A stretch of 64,000 nt of DNA from Prunella strophiata (Eukaryota > Chordata > Aves > Passeriformes > Prunellidae): NCBI GenBank assembly GCA_036583965.1, contig JAZBQD010000027.1:21503001-21567000 (forward strand). The letters run 5' to 3'. The notes under the pieces are model-generated. The model was not told the origin of the DNA. It searched no databases and saw nothing but the letters and a program-made list of their open reading frames with translations. A program made the translations under genes and the position numbers. This document shows positions 25,301 through 35,000 of this stretch, in pieces. Position 1 is the first letter of the stretch; each line of letters opens with the position of its first letter.

Positions 25301-27854
25301 AGGTGGAAAGAACAGACGTATTACAGGTTTGTGCCTGCTCAAGTTCATGGTGTTTGGTAGATTCCAAATGGCCTTTTTTTTAAATGTGGCTTCATTTGAA
25401 TGACTGAAGTCATAATTGACTGCTTTTCTGCAGTAATACCTGAGGTATTGCTGGGGGAGATGAGAGACAGACAAGACTAAGCAAAACTGTAGATAATAAT
25501 CCTATTTTAAATGTAGATAAATACCGAGACTGTTTCTCAGATTATTTGAAATGGGAATTTAAATAAGCATTTAACTGTAACTGATAATGTTTGCAATTAA
25601 AATTGTGGGTTTGATCTCTCTTTGGTTATCTCTCTGAATTATATTCCTGTTTAAATCAAGAATACAGGGAGCCATTCTCTCTTCTACAATAGAATAATCC
25701 CACTGGGTGTGCTTTTACACCAGATAACTAGATGTTGACCCATGCTTGGAGAAGTTCAAAATAGAAATAAGGAAAGAAGAATTAATTTTGGGTTGTTCCT
25801 TCCTTGCCAGGGATTACTTCAAGAGAAGTATGAAGTTATAGTAAGTACTGGAGTCCTTGGACGAGGGCTTGACCTTGTCAATGTCAAACTGGTGGTGAAT
25901 TTTGATATGCCTTCAAGTATGGATGAATATGTACACCAGGTAAATAAATAAATTGCTAATGCTTCATTTGAAAAGTATATTGAAATCTGACATCCACCTG
26001 TGGAAATTTAAATGTAAACAGAAAGATGATTTTCTTCAGAATTATTTTTTATAGGAAAGGAAAAATGGTGCTGGATATCTCTTCTGTAAGTCTCTTATGT
26101 AAATTACTCAAATCTAGAATACTGTTCCTATTATCTCCTATATAAGTTACTAAAACCTAGAAGAGTGTCTTTAAATCACTTACTTTTGCAGTGTACTGCT
26201 TCCTGTTTTGTACTCTCTTGTATCCTTTTGTGTCTATAGAAAACAAAGTTTGCCATTTTTTTATTCTGTGAAGAAATGCCAAATGCCCTCTTGCAGGTAC
26301 AGCTCATCTGCAATGTGGGATGTGCATTAATAGTCAAGACAGCAGTCATGAACTTGATTTCTTCCCCTCTATCTAGTCAAGTGTCTCCTTTGATATTTTT
26401 TTCTGTGTATTTCCTGCTTTAGAAGAGATGATCTGTGAGTTTCACGTGTGTGTGGGTTTATGTGCACAGTCCCCAGCCCTAGTTTAGCTGGCACATCAAG
26501 AGAACTCATTCTTGCCCTCTTTGTGGCATGAGGAGGACACAGTGCTACTGTGTGCAGTTCTGGGAACATCAGCTGTGGGAAAAGGCAGCAAACTGGAGGG
26601 AGTCCAGGTGAAGTCAGGGGGTGGCACACGTGACACTTCAGGACAGGCTGAGGCAACTGGGCTCGTTTGGGCTGCACTGGAGACTTAATTGCTGTCTTCC
26701 ATTCGGGTGATTACAGAGGAGACAGAGCCAGACTCTCCTTGAAGATGCCCAGGGAAAGGACAAGAGCCAGCAGTTGTAACTTTCAGCAAGGGACATTGTG
26801 GCCTCATAGCAGGGAGAAAGGATTTTCACAGCGAGGGGATTCAGGCAGTGATGGGACCTTTGTGCTTCAGACACTTGAAACAAGGCCTAGAGGGAACTGA
26901 TCAGACTTTGAAGTAAAGCTGGTTCTGAACAGATGAGGAGGACCTCTGGAAGTTATCCACTGTCATGAACTCCTCAAATAACACAGGCATGTTATTGACT
27001 GCAAAAATTCCCCTCTTGTTTTTAATTATCTTTCTGCTAAAGTTTCAAGCATGTATTAGGGAAATAAAAATGGTCTTTCCTAGCATCAAAACTATACCAA
27101 TATTAGCATGTTAGCTGTTCCTGAACAGGGAGTCTTTGTAACTTGTTCAAGCATTTTAGATAATATTGGTAAATAATTTTTAAAGTTACTAGGACATTGA
27201 AAGTAAAGGGCATTTTTGTGGCCATGCTGGCACATATTGTGCTTGATATGAAGTACAAGTATTTGGCATCTCTATAGTGTTTTTTAAAACCTTTTGTTTG
27301 GATCACATTTACTGTTAGCCTTTGCCTCATATCTCAGTATCAACATCAGACTTCTGGTATGTCCCATAAACAAGTCACAATTTTAAATGCATTTCAACTA
27401 CAGCTTCAGCTCTATACATCCTGAATTCAGGAAGCTTACTGTAAATACCTTTGTGCTTAGAGGATGAGAGAGATTTGGTCCTGTCACTTTGGTTTACTTG
27501 CTGTTTTGTAACAAAAAAATAAACTTCTGAGACTACTGGAAGGAATTCCATGTAATATTGCTAACTTAAAATGAATTTATGCTTTTTCAGGTTGGAAGAG
27601 CAGGAAGATTGGGTCACAGTGGAACTGCAATTACTTTTATCAATAACAACAGCAAGAAGCTCTTTTGGGATGTTGTGAAGAGAGTGAAACCCACAGGCAC
27701 CATTCTTCCCCCACAGCTGCTTAATTCCCCATATCTGCATGACCAGAAGAGAAGGGAACAACAGAGACTTAAACAGTTACAGAATAACCTTGTAACAGGA
27801 GATAATATTATGGACATTATTAAAAAACACAACAAAAATAATTCTCAGAGGTAA
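21577..27854 (+). CDS. DDX59: DDX59, DEAD-box RNA helicase 59 with N-terminal HIT zinc finger (gene span, 7 coding exons)
   Basis: Joining 21577-22389, 23547-23714, 24288-24377, 24759-25010, 25174-25326, 25811-25939 and 27591-27854 gives an uninterrupted 622-codon frame, with GT-AG sites and phase 0 throughout. Human DDX59 has 619 aa. Order along the protein: a disordered acidic N-terminus; a HIT-type zinc finger (C112, C115, C123, C131, C135, H139); a Q motif around F208-Q233; motif I ADTGSGKT at 250-257; PTRELA 282-287; GG near 311; TPGR 332-335; motif II at 356-359; SAT 387-389; motif [11 protein letters not shown] at 504-513; motif VI HQVGRAGR ending at 541. Motif II reads DEVD rather than DEAD. 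The protein is an ATP-dependent RNA helicase of the nucleus/cytoplasm, linked in humans to orofaciodigital syndrome and ciliary signalling. Three AATAAA signals lie just after the stop. Identity is secure. Confidence 0.97.
23547..23714 (+). CDS. DDX59: DDX59 coding exon 2
   Basis: Encodes residues 272-327 with PTRELA (motif Ia) and the GG motif ([12 protein letters not shown]). It follows TTTCCAG and ends AAG|GTGAGC. It is richer in GC than its neighbours. Confidence 0.95.
24288..24377 (+). CDS. DDX59: DDX59 coding exon 3
   Basis: Encodes residues 328-357, [12 protein letters not shown] to KIVVVDE, so it holds the TPGR motif and the first two residues of motif II. The donor is GAA|GTAAGT. 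Confidence 0.95.
24759..25010 (+). CDS. DDX59: DDX59 coding exon 4
   Basis: Encodes residues 358-441. It opens with GTG GAT (Val-Asp), so motif II spans the intron and reads DEVD. It includes SAT (motif III) and the linker to helicase lobe 2. The acceptor is TTCATTTAG and the donor AAT|GTAAGT. Confidence 0.95.
25174..25326 (+). CDS. DDX59: DDX59 coding exon 5
   Basis: Encodes residues 442-492, beginning [20 protein letters not shown] (lobe 2, motif IV region). The acceptor is TTTTACAG and the donor CAG|GTTTGT. Confidence 0.95.
25811..25939 (+). CDS. DDX59: DDX59 coding exon 6
   Basis: Encodes residues 493-535 with motif V ([10 protein letters not shown]) and the first two residues (HQ) of motif VI. 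The acceptor is CTTGCCAG and the donor CAG|GTAAAT. Confidence 0.95.
26490..26980 (+). mobile_element. CR1-type LINE 3' fragment in DDX59 intron 7
   Basis: Diverged but recognisable CR1 3' region in the sense direction. In order it shows a TGCAGTTCTGGG-like block near 26551, GGAGGGAGTCCAGGTGAAG, a GGCTGAGGCAACTGGGCTCG block near 26646 and a CCAGACTCTCCTTGAAGATG block near 26730. Next come GGACAAGAG near 26757 and GAGGACCTCTGGAAGTTATCC near 26937-26957. No ORF is intact. Confidence 0.75.
27591..27854 (+). CDS. DDX59: DDX59 coding exon 7 (last)
   Basis: Encodes residues 536-622, starting [20 protein letters not shown] (motif VI) and ending NKNNSQR, then TAA at 27852-27854. The acceptor is GCTTTTTCAG. 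Confidence 0.95.
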   Translation, partial: VGRAGRLGHSGTAITFINNNSKKLFWDVVKRVKPTGTILPPQLLNSPYLHDQKRREQQRLKQLQNNLVTGDNIMDIIKKHNKNNSQR

Positions 27855-27907
27855 TAAAGGCATATTTATAGTTACATAATTACAATAAAAGTATGATTAA
27901 AAATAAA
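27853..27907 (+). terminator. DDX59: DDX59 polyadenylation signals
   Basis: AATAAA occurs at 27853-27858 (overlapping the stop codon), 27884-27889 and 27902-27907. The last two are well placed for a very short 3' UTR. Longer 3' ends cannot be excluded. Confidence 0.6.
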
Positions 27908-28900
27908 TATGAAATGTTGCCTTGTATATTGCATTTTTAAAAGAAATTTGTACAGTTTTTTAAAGGTCTCCTTTTTATGTCATCTTTAGTTTGAAATACA
28001 GGCTCTTGTGTGCTTGAATTATGTAGTACCTAGTAAAAGTACTCTGGAACCCTTTTTCAAAACCAGTAGTCCTTGGTTTTGCTGGCAAGAAAAAAAATTA
28101 GTGGTGGATTAGCCTCTGAAAATCTCTTCCTGTTAGCTTAAGTAAAATCTTTTACTGGGAATGTTTCTCCAAGTCCTTGGTATGCTCTCTTGGGGTTTCT
28201 CAAGAGCATATATGCAAGTTATGTTTGTGAACAGTACTGAAAATTTAGTTTCTCCATTGGTGCCTGTGTACCAGCTGGAAGTTCTGCAGAAGGACTTTGC
28301 AATACCAGAAATAGTTTGTTAGTAGTGTAACTTCATGGAAAATAAAAAAGATAATAAAATCAAAATTATAGGTTTTTAATCAAAATGATGTTTCTTTAGA
28401 GATGGAATTAATTGATTTTTCTGTCTCATTTGAAATAATCCACTCCTGCCTGTAAAATGTTTTTGTGAAACTCTCCTGCAGACCAGTTTAGGCATTGGTA
28501 TGTTCAGAAGCGTGGGCACCCCTGCTGTACCAAAATCCCACAAATTGTGTTCAACAATCATGAAATCAAACAACAGTTTTACACCACTTTTGCCCCAGGA
28601 ACTAAGTGCAAGTACGGATTCTGTAAAGGTAAAATTGTATCAACAACCCGGTTCATTTATCTTGTAGCAAGCTTTCTCATTGTTACTGGGTTTAGATGGT
28701 TTCATGTACTATATTTGTACTATATTTTATCATCAGTGTGGGTCTTTCATGTGCGTATATATCCACTGATTCCAACACCCTGGTTTTATTTCTTCCCCTG
28801 GTGCTGCTTGGAGTGCCAACGCTACCTAAGCGTCACAGCCATCGCGTGTTCTTTTAATTCCTTTCGCGCCCATTTTTCCCTCCCCTTTTCCCTGGTGCTT
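27908..28900. other. DDX59-KIF14 intergenic spacer
   Basis: About 1 kb of mainly AT-rich sequence between the DDX59 poly(A) signals and the KIF14 CpG island. It contains the exon-like ORF at 28482-28628, described separately, and nothing else I recognise. Confidence 0.6.
28482..28628 (+). other. Exon-like open segment of unknown origin
   Basis: A 147 bp segment is preceded by CTCTCCTGCAG and followed by AAAG|GTAAAA, so it has good splice-like borders and a length divisible by three. In the frame that stays open longest (28469-28942) it reads QFRHWYVQKRGHPCCTKIPQ and later TKCKYGFCKG, rich in Cys/His. I do not recognise the peptide. It could be a relic exon, an alternative 3' exon of DDX59, an alternative 5' exon of KIF14, or chance. 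Confidence 0.25.
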
Positions 28901-29139
28901 TGGCTGTGCACGGCGGTGCGGTGTGAGTGCAGTACAGTCTGAGGCTGCCGGTGCGGAGCGGGGGTGCTGGCCGGGCTCCGGGCGGGCTCGCTGCGCTGTC
29001 ACCGCCGGGGCCGCAGCCCTCGCTCCCGGCCCGCCGGGCGCCCCCTGGCGGCGCGGGCGCTGCGGGGCCGGGCGTGGGCGGGGCCTCGCGGAGCCAATGG
29101 GGCGCGCCCGGCGCGTTCAAACGGGGCGGCGGCGGCGCG

Positions 29140-29187
29140 GCCCGAGCGGAGTGCTGCGCAGCGGCGGTTGAGGAGGGGCGCGCTCAG
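29140..29187 (+). other. KIF14: Probable KIF14 non-coding exon 1
   Basis: The donor CTCAG|GTGAGG at 29187/29188 lies shortly downstream of the CCAAT/CHR elements and pairs with the acceptor at 30898. The start is only estimated. Human KIF14 also has a non-coding first exon and 30 exons in total, matching the count here. Confidence 0.55.
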
Positions 29188-30898
29188 GTGAGGGCCGGAC
29201 CGACCGATCCACCCACCCACCCACCCAGCCACCCACCCACCCAGCCAGCCTTCCGCGGCCCGGCGGGGCTTCCCCTCCGCGGGCCGTGCTCTGGGCAGCC
29301 GCGGGGCTGTGGGTCGTGGGGAGCGGCGGCCCCTCTGGAGGTGCTGCTGCTGCCGCCGCCTCGCCCTGTTCCTGAGGGCGGGCCCGTGGCCGTGCGGGGT
29401 CTGCCGGGGCTCGGCCGGGGAGGGAGGGGAGCTTTGCTGAGGGATGACAGAGCTGCCGCTTGCTCCAGCTTTGAGCGCTTGCGTTTCGTATCTAGTTAGT
29501 GTATTTCTCGTTCTGAGTTCAGTTCTCTCGAACTGAACCTCATTCCTTATTTTAGAACGAAGGAGTCTTTAAAGGGGAGTTTCACTTTTCTCCAGAAAGA
29601 CTTTGTGATTATTCATAAGGCACAGCTGTGGCAAGAGGCAGGGAGGACTTACAAGAGTTATGTTAAAGCTGCATGGAAAGGATGGACTTTCCAGAAAACA
29701 CACCATTCATAGCTTACATCTGTGTTTCTCTATTTACTGACTGCTAGAGGGAACCACAAAGTTTGTGTTTTACTAGTCATGTAACATAATTTCCTGTCTG
29801 AAACTGGATTGAGCAATAAATACACTGCTCTGAAATGTTGATATTTTCCTCACAAGTTGTGAGCTATGAAATCTGTGGATGTAATTGCATAAACTCTGAG
29901 AGTACTCTGAAAGCTACTACTTAAAAGTGTAACATTAAAGGAAACTTCTGTTGGAGCAGTGGCTAAATGATTTCTTCTACATCACTTGCTCTCATCTTGC
30001 TTTCCTGTTTTGCCCCTGACCATGTACTGCTGTTAATGATATTGCAGCTTTTAAAGGATCAAAGGCAGGTGACTTCTTGTTGATTTGTAACTGAATTAAT
30101 TGCAGTTGGCAAGTCTGCAGTGGGTATTGCTATCAAACCCATTACAACCCAATAACAATGATGCAGATGCAACAGGGAAAGCATGCTTTCCTATACAGGT
30201 TATATATAGAGAGCTTTCAAAATATTTACATGTACAAGGGATAGGGAGTATACTTAACAGTTTTCTTTTGTTCCCTAGGCCAGCTATCTTTTGTTTTGCT
30301 GTGTGTCTATGTATCAGAGCAAACTAAAATAACATCCAGAGTTACTACTAATAGTCATCTTTATTAACTGTCCTGTTCTGATACTGGTTTATATATTGCA
30401 TATCAAAATCCTGGAAAAAATCTTCCTTCCATGTTCACAGACTTCCTATTCAAGGTTAACTTTGTTGATCTGTTGGAGTCTGTTAGCTGGGAAACACAAA
30501 GAGTGTAAATAGATGTGAGTGAATGGAGACATGATCTGGAATATCCTCAGTTTGGTAATCATGGTAGCTCATTTGGAAGAAATATCCATGGTCATCATTG
30601 TTGCTAAATAGTTAGATTGTTCTTTTTACCAACTGGTGCTTCTTTGTGATGCTTGGTTTACTTTTTGAAACAAATCCTAGAACTCAGTAAATCAAATCAA
30701 ATAGCCTTTTGTTGGAAGCAGTCATTCAGATATAAAATAATTATTTTTTTTTTAAATACTAGAGGTGAAATAGGATACTAATTGTTCTTAATGTTTGGGA
30801 ACATGTACTTCAGTATATGTAATGAGCTCCCCATGCAGCAAAACATAACTCACACTGTACATAAACATCATAAAAAAATATTTGCTTTGTCTCCCCAG
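29188..30898 (+). other. KIF14: KIF14 intron 1
   Basis: It begins with a (CCCA)n repeat and CpG-island sequence, then becomes AT-rich. It ends TTTGTCTCCCCAG. Nothing else is recognised. Confidence 0.6.
29208..29250. repeat. (CCCA)n tetranucleotide repeat
   Basis: About ten CCCA/CCAG units start 20 bp after the KIF14 exon 1 donor. The minus strand is (TGGG)n and could form a G-quadruplex. Confidence 0.85.
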
Positions 30899-30986
30899 AT
30901 TCCTCACGAAGCAGCAACTAGAAATAATCCTTGAGGAAAAGTGCTGTATTTGTTAACATTTGGGTTTTAATGAGCTGGAAGACAAG

Positions 30987-32080
30987 ATGCCTATTTACAC
31001 AGTTCCTGCCAGGAGCCCTGCTGGGACACGCTGCACAGCCACTTTGCAGAAGCCTTCCTCACACAGTACCCTGGCCAGCAGTAAAGCATCTGGGCAGCAG
31101 CTGAGGCCACAGGTGTTGGGAGACAAGGATGGTCTGCCTTCATGTCCTCAGAGTAAGACTGAGGAAGTAAATAGGACCTATGTGATTTCAGCTTGTGCAA
31201 AAGTGAGCGATGTGTCAACTTCTTTTAAACTGGAAGGCAGGTTAACACTGCAGAGGAGAACTGGAGCAAGCAAAACATCAGTGTCTGATAGTGACACAGC
31301 ACAGAGTACAGAAGAGCTCCAAACAGAGAAAAGACTCACTCTGCGGAGGCGTGTGAGGACTGGCTCCACAGAGGGGAATAAAGTTAATCAGACTGTTGTG
31401 CCTAGAAAAGGAAATGATGACTTTGATGCACGAGGAAATGACAAGATTACACTTCCACAGAATATTAAGGGTACAGATAGTGTTAAACCAAACTTGAAGT
31501 CAACTGAGAGTCAGTCAAGTACCAAGGTGCAGCACAACCTGAACAGCAAGGATTCCTTTGGTTCAGTTGGTGGTGTCTGTGAAGATGCTATCAGCACATG
31601 TTTGAAAGAGAAGACAAGCACTACTGACATGAAGTTTCAAAATGAAGTTCCTAAATCAGAACGGTTCATGACCTCAAAATGTGCTAATGGGCTGTCAGGA
31701 GAACAACTGACTGAAAAAGGCAATATAACTAAGCTAGCTGGAAAGCAAAGGGTACAGCACTTGACGATGAAACACAGCAGCTTGGAAAGACCAAGGACAC
31801 CAGCAAAAGTTTTAACAGAAAGGTTTGCTCTTACACCAAAGAGCAGCACTTCTCAAGACCAACCATCTCTCAAGCTGGCCTCAAATGAGCAAACACCTCA
31901 TCTACAAATTTTAGCCAAGAAACTCCCTAGTGTCTCCAGCTCTCTTCCTGTGAGCACAAGTTCAGAAACAAAAGTGAACCCAGAAACTTTAGCTGAGAGC
32001 AGCAGTGCTGGGGAAGATGTTTTCAAAGTGAAAAACAGCAAAGTGATTGTAGCTGTGCGGGTGCGGCCCTTCAGTAACAG
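30987..32080 (+). CDS. KIF14: KIF14 coding exon 1 (exon 2)
   Basis: The exon begins at 30899 after CCCCAG; the ATG is at 30987. Residues 1-364 cover the whole N-terminal extension, with the conserved VNRTYVISA block at 61-69, and the first motor strand [11 protein letters not shown]. The donor is ACAG|GTTTGT. Confidence 0.95.
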
Positions 32081-35000
32081 GTTTGTACCCTGGACTTCTT
32101 TCTGGTGCTAACTGTGTGTGTTGAGTTCTTCTTTGTTCTTGAGTTATTTCATCATTGCTCCAATAAGGATATAATACATGGAAATTAGCTGATACTTCAT
32201 TCAACACCAAGATCTATTTTATTAAGAAACTGAATTGACTTTATTGGTGTTTGGGTCTGTTTTTTACATATTCATTAACAAAAGTGTTTTGAACCTTAAT
32301 ACTCTGTATGTTCCTCAAACAGGTATTTTTAGCAATGGATCACTGATTTTTTTTTTTTTTTTATTTTCCATTAGGCAATGAAATTACTAACTTAAAGCAT
32401 GTAGCTTATATTTTTTTATTTTCCCACCTTTTCCATTCAGAGAGAAAACTGAAAACTCATTCCTTGTGATCTCCATGAGTGGTTCAGAGACAACTGTACA
32501 AAATCCATCCACAAACCAAGTTTACAGCTTCAGTTATGACTTCTCCTTCTGGTCTTTTGATAAGGATCATCCTAATTTTGCAAGCCAAGCAATGATTTAT
32601 AAAACTTTGGCACTGCCACTCCTTGAAAGAGCTTTTGAGGGATACAACGCTTGTCTTTTTGCTTATGGGCAGACTGGCTCTGGAAAATCATACACGTAAG
32701 TTGCTAATAATAATTGCTAAAATTCTGCCAACTGTTATGCAGTGTCAAGTCATGAAAGAGATGGAATGGAACAGATTTCAGAGTGAATGAAGTGTGTCAA
32801 AAGGTTATTGTGTATTTTAAAAATAATTAAATCAGTATTTATAGCAATTAAGCAAAAGTAAACTTTAAAATATGTTTATATATGCGATCCTGACTTCTTT
32901 CTACTTTTAATTGAGAAAATAAAAACCTTTCTGAGATTTTAGGAAAAAAAACCTTTATTAATCCAGAGAGCTTGTCAGACTCTCCCAGTGGTGTTTTTCA
33001 CCACTGTTTGTTATTTTGTGCATGAAGTGGCACAGTAAAGTATAACATGTTTTTTGGAGAAGACATTTAAGAGATCATTATAATTATGGTCCTTATGCTT
33101 CAGAACTTTAAATAAATCCAGATGTGGCACTGCTTATTTTAAATAAATTCTTTGCACAAAATAATCCCAGATAAGTAACATTTTTAGGGTTTATAGCTAA
33201 TTGTGTTACCTTATTTATATTTTGAAATAGAATGCCTAGTGAGCTGTTTGGTTTCCAAACATGCATCTATTAAAATTAGTTTGAGTTTTATAATTCCTAT
33301 CAGGTGCTATAGACTTTCAATTAAGGTAGTTGAGGACCAGAAATGTTTCTGTTTAATTTTCAATAAATATAGAACTTACACAGAAGTAAATTCCCTCTCA
33401 AGTGGGTGAACTTCCATTTTAAGTGGATGAACTCAGTTTTTACTTACACTGCTGTTTTTACCTTGGCCTAAAAGAAAGATAAACTCAGGATTGCAACTGT
33501 TATCCTATTTGTAGGTTTGTTGGGTTTGTGTTTGGATTTTTTTCTTTCACTTAAACAATAACTTACCTCCACCCCTTTGTGTTTTGAACAAGGCTGAAAT
33601 TAGTATCAGGGTCCTCTGGTCAAGTTTACACAACAGATTTGTGCTGTGCAGTGCTGTGTGTCTCTAGACTGCAGGTGGATTAGTCCAGTGCACTGGTGTG
33701 CTGCTGTGGCAGAACTCAACAGGAAAAATCTGCACCAGAACTGGAGAGAGGCTTAGGCTGCACTGGAAGTGTGCAAAGAATATAAAATGCAGGCATGTTA
33801 AGATACTGAACATCTATAGGTTTAGACTCTTCAGCTGCTGTAGAGTCTTTGTTTTACTTGGGTTTTCAACCTATTTCTCAATAGATGAAATAGAAAATAC
33901 CTCTGGATATCACCTTGTCCTAACTCCACACTTAGACAAGCACTGATTTAGATCAGGTTAATTTCTGTTTATTGTTGTATAACTTAGAAGTGTGTGCCAT
34001 GGCAACTGTAGAGCTGTACAGTTAATGTTGAAACTGTCTGTGGAGAGTTACAAAACTAAAGCAGCAGGATTTTTGTGACTGCAGGATGATGGGATTTGAT
34101 GAAGACCGAGGAATAATTCCAAGACTTTGTGAAGATCTTTTCAATCAAATAGCACAAATGGACAAGGAACAGGTGATATGCTTATGCCATTGACCTTGTA
34201 TTGGACTATGGGGAAAGTGATACTTTAGTGCTGATCCCTTTAGTGGTTTTCATATTTTTTTGCTGATTAAAATCTTATTTGTAATGATAGCTCTGATTCA
34301 TGGGGTTCCCTAAACAGTCAAAATTAACATTTTTTTGCTTCCTTAATGGCAGAAATGTAAGGAAGAAATATGGGCATGATATTTTTGTTGCATCGCTAGA
34401 CTAAGGCAAAACAAAATCCCAGTGGGCTCCATACTTTCAGTGAAGGCAGTAAAATAGAGCTCAAAAATATGCATTTATTGTTAAACATCATGTATCAAAG
34501 CAAAATACATTGTAATAATATTCCACTTCTGGTATTCCAGCTCAGTATTCTAGCTGAAACAAAAAATAACTACCCTCACTTTCTTTGTATTTTTCTCTGT
34601 GTGGTTGTTTGTGTCTGTAATGACTGACTTGTGGTTCTGTAGACCTTAACATTCAGTTGCTCTTATTCAGGCAAACTTTTTCATTTGTAACTATTCCAAA
34701 TTTCTTTACTGCTTTATATTTGAATTCAAGACTTTGAGTCCTAATACCTGTGAACATCTAATATTCTAATACTCCAGCAGATTTGATAGACACTGAAGAA
34801 TTTAGAGAAATTTATTGCTGAGTTTGACTATAGAGTGTAACCTAAAAAATGCAGAGTTTTTTTTATTCCTTTGCTTTATGCATTGTAAGTGATTCTGTTG
34901 CAGTGAATTGTCTTGAGTCTTGTCTTTTTGATTCCAGTGCTTCAGGGCCTTTGCTGCAATCTTCCTTGTCTCTTAAAGAAAATTCCATTCTTCTTGAAAA

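Larger units (their letters stand above)
22390..27590 (+). other. DDX59: DDX59 introns 2-7
   Basis: These are the introns between the coding exons, 0.16-1.65 kb each: 22390-23546, 23715-24287, 24378-24758, 25011-25173, 25327-25810 and 25940-27590. The only recognisable content is the CR1 copy in the last one and AT-rich or poly-T stretches. Confidence 0.85.
28900..29450 (+). promoter_or_regulatory. KIF14: CpG island promoter of KIF14
   Basis: A CpG-dense block upstream of and over KIF14 exon 1. Core elements are a CCAAT box at 29094-29098 and TTCAAA (reverse complement TTTGAA, a CHR-type element) at 29116-29121, flanked by GCGCG and GGGGCGG. A CCAAT box plus CHR is the usual layout of G2/M genes controlled by NF-Y and the DREAM/MuvB complexes, which fits the mitotic role of KIF14. 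The function of the sites is inferred from motif and spacing. Confidence 0.8.

Noticed and set aside
28927..29499. 190-codon ORF over the KIF14 CpG island
   Set aside because: It crosses the predicted exon 1 donor and the (CCCA)n repeat; low-complexity translation.
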